DNA of 54,979 nt. Origin: Patescibacteria group bacterium (lineage in GTDB: Bacteria > Patescibacteriota > Gracilibacteria > UBA1369 > UBA12470). The notes below the pieces were generated by a model, which saw nothing but the letters and a program-made list of their open reading frames with translations, was not told the DNA's origin and ran no database searches. A program made the translations under genes and the position numbers. The stretch covers positions 1-54,979 of the forward strand of contig JAHIUS010000045.1 in assembly GCA_018816885.1 (NCBI GenBank), given 5' to 3'. This document shows, in pieces, positions 50,505 through 54,979 of this stretch. Within the stretch, counting starts at the first letter, position 1, and each line of letters begins with the position of its first letter.

Positions 50505-52363
50505 ATGTAGAATTCTGTGTTTCCGTGGCGGTCCTTTATTATTTTTTCGTTTTCGAGGTCTTTTGGAGAGGTTGATATGAGCGTTCCTTTTTCATCTGTC
50601 CAATCTGATAAATACATGTATTCATAAGCTTCGACATAGTTTTCATCGCCATAGAACCGTCTTATTTCATCATTTATGTGCAGGTACCATTTTGCGCTAA
50701 GTTTGTTTAGTTTTTCATCCAGGATTAAAGGGCTCTCAAGCTCCGGCTGCAGCTCATCCCAGCCTTGATCCGACAGAAATGACGATGCGCCCAGCGAGTA
50801 AGTCAGATTGAAAGGCGTCATTTCCCCCGACCTGCCGTATTCGGCCATTACTTCCGGCTCTTTTAGCAAGATATTCGTATTTATATTGAAAAATATCGTA
50901 AAAATTGCGGCCAAACTTAGCATCATTGCAGCAAGTTTTTTTCTTTTTATATACTGAAAGTTCAAAGCTGCAAGTACCGCGAAAATTATCGATAAATACG
51001 GAAAGTAGTATGTCCTAAACCCGTTTAATGCGAAGAAAATTACTGATAATACGATTGCTAAGTATAAGATTTTTGATTTTTTCAAAAAATAAATTCCGCC
51101 GAAAATTGATGCTAAAAATATCGTGCTTAACGCAATCCCCCATTGATCCAAAAGCATGCTCGGCATCTCAAGAAGCGTCGAAATCGGACTTCCAAAAGAG
51201 CCGCCATAAATAGAGTCGTTTGCTCCAAAATTCATTATTGACTTAGCAGGAATCCCAATCATATTTGCAAGCTTGGAAAAAGGTACATCCATAAATCCGG
51301 TCGTCAAATAAGCTGCGATATTATAAATAATAACAGGAGTAAAAATTGCAAATGCGGTCGCAAGAGAAATGATCGATTTCTTCCATTCTTTAATCAAAAG
51401 CAAGAACATCGGCAGGAACAAAATCCCCGTGAATTTAACAAGCAAAAGAGCCCCGAAAGAAATTCCAAGCACTATAGCGAATGTGAAGTTTTTATTTTTA
51501 TAAAACAAATAGAAGCTCAATAAAAATGCCGTAACAAACACCGCAAAGGTAGAAAGATCCTGAAAAATCGCGAGCCTTGATCCGAAGTTCGAATAACTAT
51601 CAATCGCAACAATCCCGGCTGGCAGCAGAGGCAAATATCGACTTTTGCCATCAAGGAATTTTTTACTCAAAACAAAAGTCCCGAAAATCGCAATCACACC
51701 CATAATCACCTGCGGAATCCTCAGCATCCAATCCTTCATCGCATAAAAACCGCCCGGCTCAAACAGGTTATAAAAAGCGTGACTGATGAAAAACCCGAGA
51801 GGCGAATGGCCGGTCTCGGAAATGAAGTAAGCGTTGCGGCCGGCAACCATCCCATCGACAAGATCGTAAGTCTGCGCACCGAGGTTTACCTCATCGCCGT
51901 TTAAGTTGGCGCCGCTTAAGGTCAGAACTCTCAGTGTCAGGCCTGCTAGGAGAATTATTGTGAGGTATGAATAAACCCTCTTGTCTATTTGGATTTTTTC
52001 GGGTTTGACTTTAAGGACTGTTGATAGAGCAATGCCGAGTACCGATATTGCGAGGAGGATTGCGGCTACCCCTGTCAGGTGCTCTCTGTAAATATCCTGC
52101 TTGCCTTCGATCACGATGTTGATTACTCCTGTTGGGTAAAGAAGAAGAAGTGAAAAAATTATTGTCAGAAAAATTCTGCAATCGCATTTGAATCCGCTCT
52201 TTTTGAGAATGATTTCGAGATATGGAAGTCCGCATGTCAAAAAAAATCCCGCCCCTGCGGCAATTCTTATTATGTCGAGAACTTGGCCCGAGGCGGTTTG
52301 CGATAACTTAGCCGTTATCAGCGTTATTATCCCGAGAAGAAGTGTTGTTTTGTAGGTATTCAT
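50489..52363 (-). CDS. GT39/PMT-like polytopic glycosyltransferase
   Basis: 624 aa with about eleven to thirteen hydrophobic helices and a C-terminal soluble domain (from about 530). The first large outer loop has LNGDEVNLG with GDE at 156-158, the typical D-E catalytic motif of PMT_2/ArnT-like GT-C enzymes, and TGHSPLGFFISHAFYNLF follows. It would use a polyprenyl-phosphate sugar (for example mannose from the synthase at 18048) to glycosylate proteins or glycans outside the membrane. A TTGCGG-17-TAGAAT promoter precedes it, overlapping that of metK. Confidence 0.78.
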   Translation of the reverse strand: MNTYKTTLLLGIITLITAKLSQTASGQVLDIIRIAAGAGFFLTCGLPYLEIILKKSGFKCDCRIFLTIIFSLLLLYPTGVINIVIEGKQDIYREHLTGVAAILLAISVLGIALSTVLKVKPEKIQIDKRVYSYLTIILLAGLTLRVLTLSGANLNGDEVNLGAQTYDLVDGMVAGRNAYFISETGHSPLGFFISHAFYNLFEPGGFYAMKDWMLRIPQVIMGVIAIFGTFVLSKKFLDGKSRYLPLLPAGIVAIDSYSNFGSRLAIFQDLSTFAVFVTAFLLSFYLFYKNKNFTFAIVLGISFGALLLVKFTGILFLPMFLLLIKEWKKSIISLATAFAIFTPVIIYNIAAYLTTGFMDVPFSKLANMIGIPAKSIMNFGANDSIYGGSFGSPISTLLEMPSMLLDQWGIALSTIFLASIFGGIYFLKKSKILYLAIVLSVIFFALNGFRTYYFPYLSIIFAVLAALNFQYIKRKKLAAMMLSLAAIFTIFFNINTNILLKEPEVMAEYGRSGEMTPFNLTYSLGASSFLSDQGWDELQPELESPLILDEKLNKLSAKWYLHINDEIRRFYGDENYVEAYEYMYLSDWTDEKGTLISTSPKDLENEKIIKDRHGNTEFYIYFLK

Positions 52364-52375
52364 TTGTTTTTTGGT

Positions 52376-52404
52376 TTGCGGTAAAGATTCTATTACGATA
52401 AGAT
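52376..52404 (+). promoter_or_regulatory. Promoter for the SAM riboswitch-metK transcript
   Basis: TTGCGG (52376-52381), 17 bp, TAAGAT (52399-52404). The predicted start near 52411 lies just ahead of the riboswitch aptamer, as expected. Confidence 0.65.
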
Positions 52405-52415
52405 GTGCTCCGCAA
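52387..52415 (-). promoter_or_regulatory. Divergent, overlapping promoter for the GT39-like gene
   Basis: The minus strand reads TTGCGG (52410-52415), 17 bp, TAGAAT (52387-52392), with a start about 17 nt before the ATG at 52363. It is interleaved with the metK promoter: each -10 lies within the other's spacer, so both cannot be occupied at once. Confidence 0.6.
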
Positions 52416-52515
52416 TATCATCACGAGCAGTGGAGGGCCCGGCCCTATGAAGCTGCAGCAACCGGCGCGACAACGCAAGGTGCTAAATCCGGCTCCAAGT
52501 GGAGAAAGATGAGTC
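52415..52515 (+). ncRNA. SAM-I (S-box) riboswitch
   Basis: This has the conserved S-box elements in order. The P1 5' strand is ATATCATC. GGAGGGCCCGGCCCTATGAAG makes up the P2 kink-turn and internal loop, AGCAACC closes it, and P3 (GCG...CGC) is short. The J3/4 AAGGTGCTAAATCC and P4 follow, then the P1 3' strand AAAGATGA. Aptamers of this class bind S-adenosylmethionine and repress methionine genes. It lies 123 nt before metK. No Rho-independent terminator with a U-run follows, so control may be at translation or via Rho; this cannot be settled from sequence. Confidence 0.93.
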
Positions 52516-52592
52516 AAATTATTAAAACATCTTCTCTGCGTGGAAGAATGATTTTGCCAAGAACCAAACAATTTTCAAATTCCAATATATAA
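52509..52592 (+). CDS. Possible leader peptide starting inside riboswitch P1
   Basis: A 27-codon frame begins with ATG at 52509, preceded by GGAG at 52501-52504, inside the 3' strand of P1. When SAM is bound the ATG would be base paired. The ATG is part of the conserved S-box sequence GATGAG, so the frame may be chance. It is noted because the peptide stop lies just before the hairpin at 52599 and no terminator is seen. Confidence 0.25.
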   Translation: MSQIIKTSSLRGRMILPRTKQFSNSNI

Positions 52593-52598
52593 ATAATC

Positions 52599-52615
52599 GT
52601 TTTGCGAAGCGAAAC
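52599..52615 (+). other. Short hairpin just upstream of metK
   Basis: GTTTTGC-gaa-GCGAAAC (one G-T pair) ends 22 nt before the metK ATG and is not followed by a U-run. It might affect ribosome access or be the expression platform of the riboswitch. It resembles the two hairpins at 19704 and 45595. Confidence 0.4.
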
Positions 52616-52637
52616 TCCATCACTAACCCCTGAAAAC

Positions 52638-53771
52638 ATGTCAAACTTCTTATTCACTTCCGAATCCGTTACGGAAGGTCATCCGGACAAAATTGCGGAC
52701 CAAATTTCCGATGCTGTTTTGGACGATCTTCTCAGGCAAGACCCCATGAGTCGTGTTGCCTGCGAATGCTCGGTTAATACCGGGTTGGTCTTGGTTTTTG
52801 GAGAAATTACAACCACCGGATACGCGGATATTCCGAAAATTGCCCGAGAAGCTATCAAGGAAATCGGCTACAACGACGCGACTTACGGTTTTGACTACAA
52901 AGCCTGCTCGGTAATCACCGCTATTGATGAACAAAGTCCGGATATCGCGATGGGGGTCGATACCGGAGGAGCGGGAGACCAGGGGATGATGTTCGGTTTT
53001 GCCGTAAATGAGACTCCTCAACTCATGCCTTTGCCTATCACTCTTGCTCATCAAATGACTATGAAGCTTGCTGAAGTTCGGAAAAACAATGGGCTGACTT
53101 ATCTGCGTCCCGACGGGAAAAGCCAGGTTACAATCGAGTACGAAGACGGGAAACCCAAGAGAGTTCATACTGTCGTTGTCTCCACTCAGCATGGGCCTGA
53201 AGTTGAAGTTGCTCAGATTAAGGCTGATGTTATTGAGCATATCGTGAGGCCGGTTTGCGGAGATTTGGTTGATGACCGTACTATTTACCATGTAAATCCT
53301 ACCGGCAAGTTCATCATCGGAGGGCCTCCGGGTGATTCCGGTCTTACGGGCCGCAAGATTATTGTTGATACTTATGGTGGAATGGGTAGGCACGGTGGAG
53401 GATGTTTCTCCGGGAAAGATCCTTCCAAAGTTGATCGAAGTGCCGCTTACGCTTGCCGTCATGTTGCCAAGAATATCGTTGGTGCGGGTCTCGCCGATAA
53501 ATGTGAGGTACAGGTTTCTTATGCGATCGGGGTTCGCGAGCCTCTTTCTATTTTTGTGGAAACTTTTGGAACCGGAAAACTGTCTGATGAAAGATTGGCA
53601 CAGTTGATAAGCGAAAAATTCGACCTTACTCCTCAAGGGATTATGGAAAAGTACGACCTTAGAAGACCTATCTACAAAAAGACCGCCGCTTACGGGCATT
53701 TTGGTCGTGAGTTGCCTGAATTTACCTGGGAGAATCTGGATATGGTGGAGGAGTTGAAGGGAAGTATTTAG
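52638..53771 (+). CDS. metK: S-adenosylmethionine synthetase
   Basis: 377 aa. The ATG at 52638 is chosen because the protein then starts [18 protein letters not shown], with GHPDK at 14-18. [13 protein letters not shown] is the ATP/methionine loop, and [19 protein letters not shown] and [19 protein letters not shown] are the other diagnostic motifs. It makes SAM from methionine and ATP, used by the many methyltransferases in this locus. Expression is controlled by the upstream SAM riboswitch. Length is near the family norm. The next gene begins 1 nt after the stop. Confidence 0.97.
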   Translation: MSNFLFTSESVTEGHPDKIADQISDAVLDDLLRQDPMSRVACECSVNTGLVLVFGEITTTGYADIPKIAREAIKEIGYNDATYGFDYKACSVITAIDEQSPDIAMGVDTGGAGDQGMMFGFAVNETPQLMPLPITLAHQMTMKLAEVRKNNGLTYLRPDGKSQVTIEYEDGKPKRVHTVVVSTQHGPEVEVAQIKADVIEHIVRPVCGDLVDDRTIYHVNPTGKFIIGGPPGDSGLTGRKIIVDTYGGMGRHGGGCFSGKDPSKVDRSAAYACRHVAKNIVGAGLADKCEVQVSYAIGVREPLSIFVETFGTGKLSDERLAQLISEKFDLTPQGIMEKYDLRRPIYKKTAAYGHFGRELPEFTWENLDMVEELKGSI

Positions 53772-53772
53772 C

Positions 53773-54417
53773 ATGAAATTTTCAGTGGACCCAAAATTAG
53801 CTTCTGAAGGAATTAAAGTTAAGATTGCGTCTTTTTCTGTTCCGGAAGTCACTAAACGCCGAGGAAGTGAGTTTCAAAAACATATTAACGAGATTATTAA
53901 TGGGTTTGATTTTGATGAACTTTTGAACTCTCCTATTTTAACGGCCTATAAAAAATTCCATCAAGAAGCTGGATTACCGGATGCGATGACTCCTGCTGAA
54001 TATTTACTTAAACTTATTCAAAAATCTGGCATGCTACCGAATATAAACAAAGTTGTTGATTGCTATAATATTGTTTCGGCTGAAACTTTGCTTTCTATAG
54101 GAGCTCATGATTTGGCTCATATAAAAGGTGATCTTTGCTTTAAATATACTGATGGGACTGAAAGATATACTCCACTTTTCAAGGATAGCCCTGAAAAAGT
54201 GTCTGCAGGTGAATATGCATGCATGGATGATGAAAAAATCATATGCCGCATGGACGTCAAGCAGTGTGATGAGACAAAGGTAGGACCAGATACGCGGAAT
54301 TTCATTATCTATGTTCAGGGGAATTCTGAAACAGATGAAGAATATGTTCTCAATGGCTCGCAAAAAGTTTGTGATAATATTGTAAAATATTGTAATGGTG
54401 AGTATGTGTTTTTATAA
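53773..54417 (+). CDS. B3/B4 tRNA-synthetase-related domain protein
   Basis: 214 aa. NKVVDCYNIVSAETLLSIGAHDLAHIKGDL (about 95-124) is the signature of stand-alone B3/B4 domain proteins, related to the editing domain of phenylalanyl-tRNA synthetase beta. GEYACMDDEKIICRMDVKQCD continues the match. Function of free-standing members is unclear; D-amino-acid or mischarged tRNA hydrolysis has been suggested. It is co-transcribed with metK (TAG-C-ATG spacing) and so would be under SAM control. Confidence 0.75.
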   Translation: MKFSVDPKLASEGIKVKIASFSVPEVTKRRGSEFQKHINEIINGFDFDELLNSPILTAYKKFHQEAGLPDAMTPAEYLLKLIQKSGMLPNINKVVDCYNIVSAETLLSIGAHDLAHIKGDLCFKYTDGTERYTPLFKDSPEKVSAGEYACMDDEKIICRMDVKQCDETKVGPDTRNFIIYVQGNSETDEEYVLNGSQKVCDNIVKYCNGEYVFL

Positions 54418-54567
54418 TCAGTTTTGATTATAAAAACAACGGCCTTCAACCTGCAAATCCTGTCCCGGGAACGCAAAATGCAAAATTTCAACCTGGCCAG
54501 AAATCGCATTTTTTGCATAAGTGATGTAGCTATACAATGCATTTAATTTTGGCGCTACATTAAGTTT

Positions 54568-54596
54568 TTGACATGGGTTTCTTGAGAGAGTATTTT
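54568..54596 (+). promoter_or_regulatory. Promoter of the heptad-repeat gene
   Basis: A perfect TTGACA (54568-54573), 17 bp, TATTTT (54591-54596). The predicted start near 54603 gives a 24 nt leader. The 150 bp upstream of it, after the B3/B4 gene, hold nothing I recognise. Confidence 0.65.
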
Positions 54597-54626
54597 GGTT
54601 TTCCCACTCTGTAAACCTTGACACAT

Positions 54627-54979
54627 ATGTCTGACGAAATTATTGAAATCTTAGGAACTCATACAAAGCGATTGGATCGTATTGATGCGGTTCTTGGCAT
54701 TTTACAGCCAGATATTGGTACGATGAAATCCGATGTTGGTACCTTGAAATCCGATGTTGGTACCTTGAAATCCGATGTTGGTACCTTGAAGTCCGATGTT
54801 GGTACCTTGAAGTCCGATGTTGGTACCTTGAAGTCCGATGTTGGTACCTTGAAATCCGATGTTGGTACCTTGAAATCCGATGTTGGTACCTTGAAATCCG
54901 ATGTTGGTACCTTGAAATCCGATGTTGGTACCTTGAAGTCCGATGTTGGTACCTTGAAGTCCGATGTTGGTACCTTGAA
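54627..54979 (+). CDS. Coiled-coil heptad-repeat protein (N-terminal part, cut by window edge)
   Basis: Starts MSDEIIEILGTHTKRLDRIDAVLGILQ, then a degenerate unit PDIGTMK, and then S-D-V-G-T-L-K repeated to the end of the window (12 units, the last one short by a base). Valine at position 3 and leucine at position 6 give an a/d pattern, so a long, regular coiled coil is expected. No signal peptide or membrane segment is seen. The rest of the gene is outside the window. Function unknown. Confidence 0.85.
   Translation, partial: MSDEIIEILGTHTKRLDRIDAVLGILQPDIGTMKSDVGTLKSDVGTLKSDVGTLKSDVGTLKSDVGTLKSDVGTLKSDVGTLKSDVGTLKSDVGTLKSDVGTLKSDVGTLKSDVGTL
54708..54979 (+). repeat. 21-bp tandem repeat coding SDVGTLK
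   Basis: One degenerate unit (54708-54728) is followed by twelve units of TCCGATGTTGGTACCTTGAAR from 54729, identical except for the last base. That base reads A A G G G A A A A G G then is cut off. The block-wise A/G pattern suggests expansion of multi-unit segments by slippage or recombination. Copy number can change without breaking the frame. Confidence 0.95.

Noticed and set aside
52371..52508. Coding frame reading through the SAM riboswitch
   Set aside because: The region is a canonical S-box aptamer; an ORF there is incidental.
52650..53852. 400-codon frame antisense to metK
   Set aside because: Complementary to a clear metK gene; composition is that of a shadow frame.
54315..54624. 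Minus-strand frames after the B3/B4 gene
   Set aside because: Short, cysteine- and arginine-rich, no start signal or family; the region more likely holds only the promoter of the repeat gene.
54708..54979. CRISPR array
   Set aside because: The 21-bp units are contiguous with no spacers and stay in one reading frame, so they are coding tandem repeats.

Overview
This 55 kb window is a dense cell-surface polysaccharide and glycoconjugate locus from a bacterium using the standard code (TGA is a stop in many ATGA overlaps). Genes are packed, often overlapping by 1 to 46 nt on one strand and even at convergent 3' ends. Promoters that can be read fit the usual -35/17 bp/-10 pattern, several with an extended TGn at the -10 box. 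Few starts have a good Shine-Dalgarno sequence, and I see no tRNA, rRNA, IS or CRISPR. The layout (very compact, many GT4 enzymes, GtrA, GT39-like membrane proteins, a Fic module) would suit a Candidate Phyla Radiation bacterium such as a Peregrinibacterium, but that is only an impression; taxonomy cannot be read from these genes alone.

Layout. (1) 0.1-9.8 kb: glycosyltransferases, a GT4-polysaccharide deacetylase fusion, a short DegT-like protein, a FemAB-like protein, a CDP-paratose-2-epimerase-like enzyme and an orphan soluble histidine kinase. (2) 9.2-18 kb: GtrA flippase, a GT-C membrane protein, UDP-glucuronate decarboxylase, a uridine-kinase-like enzyme, three GT4 genes, a Fic toxin/antitoxin pair and an RmlC-like cupin. 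(3) 18-29.4 kb, minus strand: one long transcription unit from a clear promoter at 29430-29458, running PseB, PseC, a class III aminotransferase, a Wzx-type flippase, GT4, a KpsS-like transferase, Gmd, a ColD-like dehydratase, an epimerase and a polyprenyl-phosphate mannose synthase. (4) 29.5-31.4 kb: an acyltransferase with abnormal start and stop, colliding with a PIG-L deacetylase. (5) 31.4-39 kb, plus strand: eight tightly coupled genes (PseG, aminotransferase, NeuB/PseI-type synthase, ATP-grasp ligase, amidohydrolase, methyltransferase, aldo/keto reductase, cytidylyltransferase). (6) 39-49.5 kb, minus strand: a second sugar module (two GNATs, DegT, Gfo/Idh, cytidylyltransferase, FkbM) and sugar-nucleotide enzymes ending at UDP-glucose dehydrogenase. 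(7) 49.6-55 kb: a methyltransferase, a GT39-like protein, metK behind a SAM-I riboswitch, a B3/B4-domain protein, and the start of a gene made of 21-bp heptad repeats that runs off the window.

Together the genes predict at least three nucleotide-sugar routes: a pseudaminic-acid-type CMP-nonulosonate (PseB, C, H-like, G, synthase, cytidylyltransferase); UDP-glucuronate with its UDP-xylose and UDP-galacturonate branches (Ugd, Uxs, epimerase); and a GDP-4-keto-3,6-dideoxyhexose (Gmd plus a His-for-Lys DegT dehydratase). Wzx and GtrA proteins would flip lipid-linked products. No Wza/Wzc export system, ABC exporter or initiating phosphoglycosyltransferase is visible. The most unusual parts are the tailoring genes welded into the nonulosonate operon, the start/stop-defective acyltransferase at its divergent junction, the separate Fic antitoxin inside a glycosyltransferase operon, a relic second ugd 3' end, and the heptad-repeat gene at the right edge.
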